From an uncultured Methylocystaceae bacterium (GTDB taxonomy: Bacteria > Pseudomonadota > Alphaproteobacteria > Rhizobiales > Beijerinckiaceae), in contig CALMZV010000050.1 in assembly GCA_937870755.1 (NCBI GenBank), positions 1 to 64,000 of the forward strand: a stretch of 64,000 nt of DNA. The letters run 5' to 3'. How positions within the stretch are numbered: the stretch's first letter is position 1; each line of letters starts with the position of its first letter. Made by a program: the position numbers and the translations under genes. The notes beneath the pieces were generated by a model. That model had not been told where the DNA came from and did no database searches. It saw only the letters and a program-made list of their open reading frames with translations. Shown here in pieces: positions 27,315 to 34,852 of the stretch.

Positions 27315-27608
27315 TCAGCAGGCCGCGCAGCGCGCCTCCTGCGCCAGCCGCCGTTCGAGAATGAGGCGCAAGCCCTTCAGAACAGGCTGGTCCGCGCCGC
27401 GAATGGCGCTGTGCAGTTCGGCGTAGTCGTTCAGCTGGGCGCGCGAGCGGAACTGCGAAACGGACGCCGCCGCATAGGCGCCGGGGCTCTGCGATTTGCA
27501 GCGGGCGGCCGCGCGCACATCGGCCAGAAACTGCGTGCCGATCGAGGCGAGCGCCGCCTCCGCGACTTTCTCGTGCGCGCAGGAATTGACGATGTCGTTC
27601 ACGACCAT
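27315..27608 (-). CDS. Hypothetical 97-residue protein
   Basis: A short, mostly helical protein starting MVVNDIVNSC, with gaggagg placed well before the ATG. It has Cys residues at four sites, including a C-terminal RCAAC, and no signal peptide or membrane segment. The sequence (IGTQFLADVRAAARCKSQSPGAYAAASV) is not one I recognise. It is 4 bases upstream of two DedA genes and so may be expressed with them. Confidence 0.6.
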   Translation of the reverse strand: MVVNDIVNSCAHEKVAEAALASIGTQFLADVRAAARCKSQSPGAYAAASVSQFRSRAQLNDYAELHSAIRGADQPVLKGLRLILERRLAQEARCAAC

Positions 27609-27790
27609 ACCCGTTCCTCCTCGCGTCTGATTGTTTGCGGCCCACGTGTCGTGCAAGCTCATGGCGTGCCGTATAGCGGCCAAAAGCGACGACAAATTGA
27701 CAAAGGCAATCTGACGCAAAGAGCGCGATGCGCCGGTGCGGTGGCGCACAACGCGATTTGTGCGGCGCGAAAACGACGAAAGCGGCGCGA

Positions 27791-28639
27791 TCAGTTGGCG
27801 CCGACGCTCATCGTCGTGCGACCCTGGCCGTTTTCGCTCCACGTTTCCACGCCGCCATTGGCGCGCTTGCCGGCGATGGAAAACGGACCGGAATCGAACA
27901 GGGGCGAGACGGCGCGAATAGCAGCCTCCCTCAGCGGCGCGCCTTTGATCTCGGCCGCCAGGCGCAGCAGGAAGGTCGCCTGCAACGGTCCGTGCACCAC
28001 AAGGCCCGGGTAGCGCTCGGTCTCCATCGTGTATTTGCGATCGTAGTGGATGCGATGGGCGTTGAACGTGAGCGCGGAGTAGCGAAAGAGCAGCGCGGCG
28101 GTCGGCTCGATGGCGCGCCGCACATCGGCCGCCGATGGCGCCCCGGCTCCCTTCTCCTGCGGCGCGGCGCTTGCGGCCGGCGCCTCCAGCGCGCGATAGA
28201 CGGCGTCCAGCTCCTCGCGCACGGCGATTCCGCGCGCGGTCTCGTATTCGTGCGAAACCTGCACGAACACCAGTTCGCCGGTGCGCCCCTGCTTGTAGTC
28301 GACCTTTTCGACGCGTGAGCGGCGCGCGACGCGATCGCCGACGCGCAGGTCGCCGCGGAAATCGATGCGCGATCCGGCCCACATGCGGCGCGGCAAAGGA
28401 ACAGGCGGCAGAAAACCGCCCTTGCCCGCGTGTCCGTCGCTTGCGATTTCCGACTGGCGCGCGGCCGAGGGCGCAAGGCACCAGTGGATCGCCTGCGGCG
28501 CGGGCTCGCCGTCGCGGGCGGGCGGCGCACCTTCGTCCATCGTCGCGCGGAACCGGTCGACGAGACCGGCGGAGAGCACGTCCTCGGCGACATCCGTATT
28601 GCCGATCCATGTGCGCAGATGGTCGATATCGATCGTCAT
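27791..28639 (-). CDS. MaoC/FAS1-like hydratase (mesaconyl-C4-CoA hydratase type)
   Basis: A 282-residue double-hotdog protein. The N-terminal half (RMWAGSRIDFRGDLRVGDRVARRSRVEKVDYK) is a FAS1-like dehydratase fold, and the C-terminal half has FRYSALTFNAHRIHYDRKYT, the Asn/His hydratase motif, then YPGLVVHGPLQATFLLRL. This matches mesaconyl-C4-CoA and itaconyl-CoA hydratases and HTD2-type proteins. The neighbouring CoA transferase starts 24 bases upstream, and the pair resembles the hydratase and intramolecular CoA transferase of C5-dicarboxylate metabolism; the true substrate is unverified. Confidence 0.82.
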   Translation of the reverse strand: MTIDIDHLRTWIGNTDVAEDVLSAGLVDRFRATMDEGAPPARDGEPAPQAIHWCLAPSAARQSEIASDGHAGKGGFLPPVPLPRRMWAGSRIDFRGDLRVGDRVARRSRVEKVDYKQGRTGELVFVQVSHEYETARGIAVREELDAVYRALEAPAASAAPQEKGAGAPSAADVRRAIEPTAALLFRYSALTFNAHRIHYDRKYTMETERYPGLVVHGPLQATFLLRLAAEIKGAPLREAAIRAVSPLFDSGPFSIAGKRANGGVETWSENGQGRTTMSVGAN

Positions 28640-28663
28640 TGTTCCCTGCCTCCCAAACGCGGC

Positions 28664-29797
28664 TTATTTCGCCAGAAATTCCCTGCGCACGGCCGCATCG
28701 TCCGCGCCGAGCGCGGGGACGTGGCCATAGGCGCGTTGCGCGCCGACGAACGTGGCGCCGGGCGCGGGCATGCGCACCGGTCCGCCTTCGGTCGCGACCT
28801 CGATCGCCTTCAATTCGGGATGCGCAAGCAAATCCGTCACCTCGTTGACGAAGGCGAACGCAATGTCGGCCGCGTTCAGCCGCCGCGCCAGTTCCGCGCT
28901 GTCGCGCCGCGCGAAGTGCGAGGCCACGCGCGCGTCCGTTTCCGCACGATGGCGCACGCGCTCGACATTGACGACGAATTTGGGGTCACTCTTGAAATCG
29001 GGATCCTCCAGCACGCGGTCGCACAGGATCGCCCATTCGCGTTCGTTCTGGATGGAGATCAGCATGGGCCGGCCATCGGCCGCCGCAAACACGCCGTAAG
29101 GCGCAATGGAGGGATGGGCGAGGCCGATGCGCCGTGGCGGTTTGCCGGCTGCGGCGTGCAGGAACGGCACGGCCATCCAGTCCGCCGTCACGTCGAACAT
29201 CGAGACGCGAATGTCGGCGCCCTGCCCCGTCCGCTCGCGCGCGAACAGCGCCTCCATGATCGCCTGCAACGCGGCGCCGCCGGTCGCGATATCGACAATC
29301 GACACGCCCACGCGCGCCGGCGCCTCCGGCCCGCCGGTCACAGCCGCAAGCCCCGCCTCCGCCTGAATGAGCAGATCGTACGCCTTGCGCTTTTCGTTCG
29401 GCCCGCCTTCCGCGAAACCGGAAATCGAACACACGACGAGTCGCGGGTGGCGCCTGCGCAATTCGTCCGGCGCGCGGCCGAATTTGGCGAGCACGCCCGG
29501 TTTGAGGTTTTGCACGAACACGTCCGCGCGCGCGACGAGCGCGTCGAACAACGCAAGGTCCTCGGCGCGCGCCAGATCGCACAGAACGGATTGCTTACCG
29601 CGATTGAGCCAGACGAAATAGGACGACTGGCCGGCCGCGACCGTGTCGTAACCGCGGCCGAAATCGCCTTCGGGCCGCTCGAGCTTGATCACGCGCGCGC
29701 CGGCGTCGGCGAGCCGCGACGTGCACCACGGCGCCGCCACCGCCTGTTCCATGGCGACAACCAGAAGTCCGGACAACGGCTGCGGCGCGGCGCTCAA
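28664..29797 (-). CDS. CaiB/BaiF family CoA transferase
   Basis: A 377-residue class III CoA transferase. Evident features are GLLVVAMEQAVAAPWCTSRLADAGARVIKLERPEGD at the N-terminus, VWLNRGKQSVLCDL, FVQNLKPGVLAKFG and the catalytic Asp in RKAYDLLIQAEAGL. The form with MEQAVAAP is close to mesaconyl-CoA and citramalate/succinyl-CoA transferases. Followed by the hydratase gene, it may shift CoA between carboxyl groups of a dicarboxylic acid. It starts 161 bases from the diverging Tat-substrate gene. Confidence 0.85.
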   Translation of the reverse strand: MSAAPQPLSGLLVVAMEQAVAAPWCTSRLADAGARVIKLERPEGDFGRGYDTVAAGQSSYFVWLNRGKQSVLCDLARAEDLALFDALVARADVFVQNLKPGVLAKFGRAPDELRRRHPRLVVCSISGFAEGGPNEKRKAYDLLIQAEAGLAAVTGGPEAPARVGVSIVDIATGGAALQAIMEALFARERTGQGADIRVSMFDVTADWMAVPFLHAAAGKPPRRIGLAHPSIAPYGVFAAADGRPMLISIQNEREWAILCDRVLEDPDFKSDPKFVVNVERVRHRAETDARVASHFARRDSAELARRLNAADIAFAFVNEVTDLLAHPELKAIEVATEGGPVRMPAPGATFVGAQRAYGHVPALGADDAAVRREFLAK

Positions 29798-29958
29798 ACG
29801 ACCCCCCTATTGCGAAAAACCCGCCAGAAAAACTCGCACTGCCCTTCTAGAGGTTTTTCGCGGCGGCTGGAATCCGGCGCCCGACTTTTCGCTTGCCAGC
29901 CGGCGACCCGGAGTCGAGACTGGCCATACGGGGCAGAAACCGGCCAAAGGAGGCGTTT

Positions 29959-30255
29959 ATGGATAGACGCGGATTTCTGGCATTTGCTCTCGGCGCGTTC
30001 GGCGCGGCCGCGGTCGTGGCGACCTCGCCCGCCGCGGCGCTGCCCGTCGCGCCGCCACCCGCGCCACCGGCCGGGCGCACCGGTCCGGCGGTCGCAACCG
30101 ACAAGGATTTGAACAGCGCGGTCATCGAGCCCGTGCATTGGCGCCGGCGGCGCTGGCGGCGGCGTCGCTATTATCGCCGGCACTATTATCGGCCGCGCTA
30201 CTACCGCCGGCGCTACTACTACCGGCCGCGGTACTATTATCGGTCGTGGTGGTAG
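29959..30255 (+). CDS. Tat-exported Arg/Tyr-rich small protein
   Basis: A 98-residue protein. MDRRGFLAFALGAFGAAAVVA is a twin-arginine signal (RRGFL followed by a hydrophobic stretch) with likely cleavage after PAAA. The middle is Pro/Ala-rich and ends VIEPVHW; the last 38 residues are almost only Arg and Tyr with a few His, Pro, Trp and Ser (RRRYYRRHYYRPRYYRRRYY type). The tail is very basic and aromatic, and could bind heme, nucleic acid, or polyanionic lipids or peptidoglycan; none is shown. The ATG at 29959 has aaaggaggcg well placed upstream. Confidence 0.75.
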   Translation: MDRRGFLAFALGAFGAAAVVATSPAAALPVAPPPAPPAGRTGPAVATDKDLNSAVIEPVHWRRRRWRRRRYYRRHYYRPRYYRRRYYYRPRYYYRSWW

Positions 30256-30261
30256 CGAACG

Positions 30262-30304
30262 GGCAGGCGGTCGCCGCCCGGCCATGGCTCCGGGCGGCGC
30301 TGCC
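30262..30304. other. Long hairpin between converging genes
   Basis: An inverted repeat with a perfect 10-bp core (cgccgcccgg, 30272-30281, and ccgggcggcg, 30290-30299) and an outer ggcag/ctgcc pair, lying between the Tat-substrate and glyoxalase genes. There is no T-run on either side, so if it stops transcription it would do so as a pause hairpin. Confidence 0.4.
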
Positions 30305-30318
30305 TGATCTGCGCTCGC

Positions 30319-30759
30319 TCACCAGGTTCCGGCATTCGGCATCGACGCCCACGGTTCGGCCGGCGCCTTTGGCGCGCCGTTTTGCAGCAGTTCGATGGAA
30401 ATGCCGTCGGGCGTGCGGATGAACGCCATGTATCCGTCGCGCGGCGGACGGTTGATGACGACGCCACTCTTCTGCAGCCGGTCGCAGAGGGCGTAGATGT
30501 CATCCACCCGATAGGCGAGATGGCCGAAATTGCGGCCGCCGGAATAAACCTCCGGATCCCAGTTGTACGTGAGTTCGATCAGCGGCGCGTTGCGCTCCTG
30601 CGCCAGCGCCAGGTCGTCGGGGGCGGCCAGAAACACCAGCGTGAAGCGCCCCTTGTCGTTCGAAACGCGACGCGTTTCGACCAACCCCAGCTTGTTGCAG
30701 AAGAAGTCGAGCGCGGCGTCGAGATCGGCCACGCGGATCATGGTGTGGAGATATTGCAA
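30319..30759 (-). CDS. gloA: Lactoylglutathione lyase (glyoxalase I)
   Basis: A 146-residue VOC-fold enzyme that turns the methylglyoxal-glutathione hemithioacetal into S-lactoylglutathione. The metal ligands are all visible: His in QYLHTMIRV, Glu in LIELTYNW, His in FGHLAYRV and Glu in ISIELLQ. The start is a TTG at 30759, which gives QYLHTMIRVADL, has aaggag 5 bases upstream and fits other glyoxalases; ATG at Met7 (30741) would remove the first metal ligand. It shares a 189-base intergenic zone with the diverging CDF gene and converges with the Tat-substrate gene. Confidence 0.9.
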   Translation of the reverse strand: MQYLHTMIRVADLDAALDFFCNKLGLVETRRVSNDKGRFTLVFLAAPDDLALAQERNAPLIELTYNWDPEVYSGGRNFGHLAYRVDDIYALCDRLQKSGVVINRPPRDGYMAFIRTPDGISIELLQNGAPKAPAEPWASMPNAGTW

Positions 30760-30948
30760 AGCCTGCTCCTTCACGGCGGTTGCGTCGGGCGGAGCATTGC
30801 GCCGGCGCGCGCGAAAGGAAAGCGCCGGCTTGCGCCCGGGGGCGCGATTGCTTAGAGCTTCGCCTCGCGAACGGGCCGGCCCCTGCAACGCTTGATGGAC
30901 GCCGCGATCCGGACGGAGCGTGGGCGCTGGCGCGGCATCGGGGTTTTC

Positions 30949-32337
30949 ATGTCCGAATTGCACGATCGCAAGGAGCAGGCTGCGCTTGCATCCATCCTCG
31001 CCAGCGCGCTCATCACGATCGGCAAGCTCGCCGCGGGGCTGATGTCGGGATCGCTGGCGCTGATCTCGGAAGCCGGACACGCGCTGGTCGACACGGGCGC
31101 GACCATCATGACCTGGTTCGCGGTGCGCGTCTCCGGTCGTCCGGCCGACGAGGAGCACCATTACGGGCACGGCAAGTTCGAATCGCTGGCGGCGCTGGTC
31201 GAAACGGGCCTGCTGTTCGCGCTGACGGCCGTCGTCGTGTTCGAAGCCGTGCGCCGGCTGGCGACGCAGGACTTCGATGTCGAAGCCAAGCCCATCGCCT
31301 TTGCAGTGCTGATCGCCTCGATCGTCATCGACGCGGTGCGCTGGCGCTCGCTGAAGAAAATCGCCGCCGAAACGCGCAGCGAGGCGCTGGCCGCCGACGC
31401 GCTGCATTTTTCCAGCGATCTGATCGCCTCCGTGCTCGTGCTCGCCGCGCTTGTCGCCACGCTCTACGGCTTTCCCCAGGCCGACGCCTACGCCGCATTC
31501 GGCGTCGCGGCCTTCGTCGCGATCGCGGGATACAGGCTCGGCCGGCGCACCATCGACACGTTGCTGGACGCAGCGCCACGGGGGCTTGCGGAGCGGCTGC
31601 GGGAAGCCATCGGCGCCACGCCCGGCGTGGCGCATATCGATTTCATTCGCGTGCGGCCCGCGGGCCACCAGGTGTTCGGGGAAGTCGGCATTGCGGTCGC
31701 ACGCACGCTGCCGATGGAGCGCGTGGCGCGCATCGCGGAAAAAACGCGCCTGGCGATCGCCGACGTCTCGCCCGAAGCGGACCTGACGCTGACGACACGA
31801 CCGTGCGCCGTCGACGACGAGACCGCGCTCGAACGCACGTTGCTCGCCGCTTCCCGGCTGCGGCTGGCGGTGCATCACGTGACGGTGCAGGAGGTGGCCG
31901 GCCGGCTGTCGGTCTCGCTCGATCTCGAGATCGACGGGCGCATGAAGCTCGGCGCCGCGCACGAAACCGCAAGCGCGCTGGAAGCCGCCATCCGCGAGGA
32001 ACTGGGCGACGACGTCGAAGTGGAGACGCACATCGAACCGCTGGAGGCGCGCGAGCTTTCGGGCGCCGACGCAAGTTCGCGGACGGTGGACGAGATCGCC
32101 CGCGCGCTGAGCGCGCACGCGCGCGCCGGCGGCGTGGTGCAGGACGTGCACAGCGTGCGCGCCCGCGCCACCAACGCCGGCCTCGTGGTCAACTACCATT
32201 GCCGCGTCGACCCGGATCTGTCGGTCGACGCCGCGCACGAAGCGGTCGACGCCATCGACCGCCTGTTTCGCCTTGAGCGGGTCGACGCCATCCGTGTCGT
32301 CGGCCATGCGGAGCCGCTGCGCGCAGCGCCGCATTAA
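30949..32337 (+). CDS. Cation diffusion facilitator with extended triple C-terminal domain
   Basis: A 462-residue CDF transporter. The membrane part (to about residue 200) has SGSLALISEAGHALVDTGATIMTW with the metal-binding His/Asp, GHGKFES after helix 2, and EALAADALHFSSDLIASV for the second HxxxD site. It is followed by three ferredoxin-like segments (near GVAHIDFIRVRPAG, LAVHHVTVQEVAGRL and GVVQDVHSVRARAT) instead of the single one in most members, so the protein is about 160 residues longer than usual. It should export a divalent metal such as Zn, Mn or Fe. Start uncertain: ATG 30949 or 30895. Confidence 0.88.
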   Translation: MSELHDRKEQAALASILASALITIGKLAAGLMSGSLALISEAGHALVDTGATIMTWFAVRVSGRPADEEHHYGHGKFESLAALVETGLLFALTAVVVFEAVRRLATQDFDVEAKPIAFAVLIASIVIDAVRWRSLKKIAAETRSEALAADALHFSSDLIASVLVLAALVATLYGFPQADAYAAFGVAAFVAIAGYRLGRRTIDTLLDAAPRGLAERLREAIGATPGVAHIDFIRVRPAGHQVFGEVGIAVARTLPMERVARIAEKTRLAIADVSPEADLTLTTRPCAVDDETALERTLLAASRLRLAVHHVTVQEVAGRLSVSLDLEIDGRMKLGAAHETASALEAAIREELGDDVEVETHIEPLEARELSGADASSRTVDEIARALSAHARAGGVVQDVHSVRARATNAGLVVNYHCRVDPDLSVDAAHEAVDAIDRLFRLERVDAIRVVGHAEPLRAAPH

Positions 32338-32348
32338 CCAATCGTTCA
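32334..32348. promoter_or_regulatory. CtrA-like box (TTAA-N7-TTCA) upstream of the pleC-like gene
   Basis: ttaa, seven bases, ttca; one base from the CtrA consensus TTAA-N7-TTAA. The first half overlaps the CDF stop codon. Found about 190 bases before the kinase start codon. Confidence 0.35.
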
Positions 32349-32422
32349 ACTTCCGTTCGCGCCTGTTCCCGCCTTGGATTCGTTGCGGGCGCAGCCTGCG
32401 CCATTTGCGCAAAAAAGTTTGA

Positions 32423-32437
32423 TTCATGTTTCGTTAA
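32423..32437. promoter_or_regulatory. Second CtrA-like box (TTCA-N7-TTAA) upstream of the pleC-like gene
   Basis: ttca, seven bases, ttaa, again one mismatch from TTAA-N7-TTAA and 98 bases before the ATG. Two such sites in a 200-base gap before a cell-cycle kinase gene is suggestive; each alone is weak. Confidence 0.4.
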
Positions 32438-32534
32438 TGGTCTGGACAAAAGCGCGGCTGCAGATTCAGATGGTCGTGATTCGGAGAGATGCGGCACATA
32501 GCTCCGATCGCAAAAAAATTCCGAGGGGGCCACC

Positions 32535-34835
32535 ATGGCGCGCATCTCCGCCGCCAGCGCGTTTTTGTGCGCGCGTTCCGCCGCGTCCGATCCGGACCGG
32601 CCTGCATCTCTAGTAACGCCCGAGCTTCTTTATCGCATCGAACCGTGGTTTCGGCGCGGCGTGCTATTGATGGCGCTGATTTTTCTCGGCGCCCTGGCTG
32701 TCGTGGCCACGATCATGTTCGCGCGCGCCCAACAAGAGGCGCTGAGCGATGCAAGCTCGGACGTGGAAATCGTCGCCTCGGCCATCGAACACGCAGTCGT
32801 CACCGCCCTCGCACGGGTGCAAGGCGCCGACAGGATGCCGCCTCTCGCCGAACTCGTGCCGGGTCGCGCGCTCGCGCGCGGACGCCGCGTGGTGCTGGCG
32901 GACGGCGAAGGCAAGATCATCGCCGCCCTGCCGGAGGCGGGACGCGCCGCCTCCATTCAGGACCTGGTCGGCGCCGGTCATCCCATTCTCGTGTTCGGAG
33001 CAAAAGCCGGCGTGATGCAGGTCGCGCTGCCGGACGGCGCGGAGGCGTTCGCGGCGCTGCGCGCGCTGCCGGCCGGGATCGGCCAATCGCTCGTCTTGCA
33101 GCCGGTCGACGCCGCGCTGTCGGACCTGCGCGCAACGGCCTGGCGCACGAACATCCTGCTCGCCTCCACCGGCTCGCTGCTCGCGCTCGTGGTGGGAGCC
33201 TATTATTGGCAAGCGGGCCGCACGCGCGACACGGAAGAGCGCAGCGAGCGCCTGCGCATGCGCATGGGGACGGCGCTGAGCCGCGGCCGCTGCGGCCTGT
33301 GGGACTGGGATATCGCACGCGGGCGCATCTACTGGACCCCGAGCATGTACGAAATTCTCGGGCTGGAGCCGCAGGAGCGTTATCTGTCGTTCGGCGAACT
33401 GAACGCGATGGTGCATCCCGCCGATGGCGATCTCGCCGAGATCGCCGAAACGCTCGCGGCGTCCGCAACGCGATCGTTCGACATGGCGTTCCGCATGCGC
33501 AACGCGCGGGGCGATTGGGTTTGGTTGCGTGCGCGCGCCGAGATCGTCGACGGACACCCCGGCGAGGGTCCGCGCCTTATCGGCATAGCCGTCGACATCA
33601 CCGAGCAGAAGCTGCTGGCCGAACATACGCGGCGCCACGACGCGCGGTTGCGCGACGCCATCGAATCCATTTCCGAAGCGTTCGTACTGTGGGACGCCGA
33701 CAATCGCCTCGTGATGTGCAATTCCAAGTTCCGTTCGCTGCACGGTTTGACGAACGACGTCGCGACCGTGGGGCGTCCCTACGCGCATGTGATGGCCGCC
33801 GGCTCGCCGCCGTTGATCCAGTCGCAAATCCCGCTTGGCGAACGCGTTGACACGAATCCGCGCACGTATGAGGCGCAACTGGTCGACGGGCGCTGGCTGC
33901 AGGTTAACGAGCGGCGAACGCGCGACGGTGGGTATGTTTCGATCGGAACGGACATCACCGAGCTCAAGTCGAACGAAGAGAAGCTGCTCGATTCCGAACG
34001 CCGCCTGACGGCGACCGTCATCGACCTTCGCAAGTCGCGCCATGCACTGGAGAAACAGGCGCGCGATCTAGCCGAACTCGCCGAAAAATATCTCGAACAG
34101 AAAGCCGGCGCCGAGAGCGCCAACCGCGCCAAGACCGAATTCCTCGCCAACATGAGCCACGAACTGCGCACGCCGCTCAACGCCATCCTGGGCTTTTCGG
34201 AGATGATGGAGGCGCAGGTGTTCGGGGCGCTGGGATCGGAAAAGTATCTCGACTACTGCACGCATATCCGCGAGAGCGGCCAGTATCTGCTTTCGGTTAT
34301 CTCGGACGTGCTCGAAATGTCGAGCCTCGACACGGGTCGCGTGCAGATCGATCACGAACCGTTCGATCTTTCGGCGGCGATCGACAATTCGGTCAAGCGC
34401 CTGCGCGAAATTTCCGGAGAACGGCGCATTCCCATCGTCGCCGTCGCGCCGTCGCGCGCGCCTTGCATCGGCGATCGCAAGGCGATCGAAAAGTCGCTGG
34501 GCCTCATTCTGCACAACGCCCTGAAGTTCAACTGCGACGAAGGCGTCGTCTCCATTCGGCTGCGCGCGGCGTCCCATGGATACAACGTTTTCGTCGCGGA
34601 CACCGGCTGCGGCATTCCGAAGGAATTCGCCGCGCGCATCGGCCGGCCGTTCGAGCAATGGTCGCCTGCCATCGACAACGGAATGAAGGGCTCGGGGCTG
34701 GGGCTTGCGATCGCGCACTCGCTGGTGCGACTGCATGGCGGAAGCATCCGCTTCCGGTCCACGGAAGGGCGCGGCACCATCGTGCAGATTCATCTGCCGG
34801 CGCCCCAACCGCAAACCGCGCGACCGGCGGCCTGA
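32535..34835 (+). CDS. pleC: PleC-like PAS sensor histidine kinase
   Basis: A 766-residue membrane kinase: a helix at about 40-62, a periplasmic sensor region of about 150 residues, a second helix (ILLASTGSLLALVVGAYYW), PAS domains near 245-360 (LWDWDIARGRIYWTP) and 375-480 (AFVLWDADNRLVMCNSKF), a coiled coil, HisKA with FLANMSHELRTPLNAILGFS and an ATPase domain (ILHNALKF, DTGCGIP, GSGLGLAIAHSLV). PleC acts on DivK and controls CtrA in alphaproteobacteria; the H box, the two-helix plus PAS plan and the adjacent glnE, as I recall from other Rhizobiales, support this. The ATG at 32535 follows gaggggg. It converges with glnE. Confidence 0.8.
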   Translation: MARISAASAFLCARSAASDPDRPASLVTPELLYRIEPWFRRGVLLMALIFLGALAVVATIMFARAQQEALSDASSDVEIVASAIEHAVVTALARVQGADRMPPLAELVPGRALARGRRVVLADGEGKIIAALPEAGRAASIQDLVGAGHPILVFGAKAGVMQVALPDGAEAFAALRALPAGIGQSLVLQPVDAALSDLRATAWRTNILLASTGSLLALVVGAYYWQAGRTRDTEERSERLRMRMGTALSRGRCGLWDWDIARGRIYWTPSMYEILGLEPQERYLSFGELNAMVHPADGDLAEIAETLAASATRSFDMAFRMRNARGDWVWLRARAEIVDGHPGEGPRLIGIAVDITEQKLLAEHTRRHDARLRDAIESISEAFVLWDADNRLVMCNSKFRSLHGLTNDVATVGRPYAHVMAAGSPPLIQSQIPLGERVDTNPRTYEAQLVDGRWLQVNERRTRDGGYVSIGTDITELKSNEEKLLDSERRLTATVIDLRKSRHALEKQARDLAELAEKYLEQKAGAESANRAKTEFLANMSHELRTPLNAILGFSEMMEAQVFGALGSEKYLDYCTHIRESGQYLLSVISDVLEMSSLDTGRVQIDHEPFDLSAAIDNSVKRLREISGERRIPIVAVAPSRAPCIGDRKAIEKSLGLILHNALKFNCDEGVVSIRLRAASHGYNVFVADTGCGIPKEFAARIGRPFEQWSPAIDNGMKGSGLGLAIAHSLVRLHGGSIRFRSTEGRGTIVQIHLPAPQPQTARPAA

Positions 34836-34852
34836 CGACGAACCGTTGTGGA

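Noticed and set aside
30319-32427. 702-codon minus-strand frame that includes glyoxalase I at its end
   Set aside because: Only the last 146 codons are real (glyoxalase I); the rest mirrors the CDF gene.
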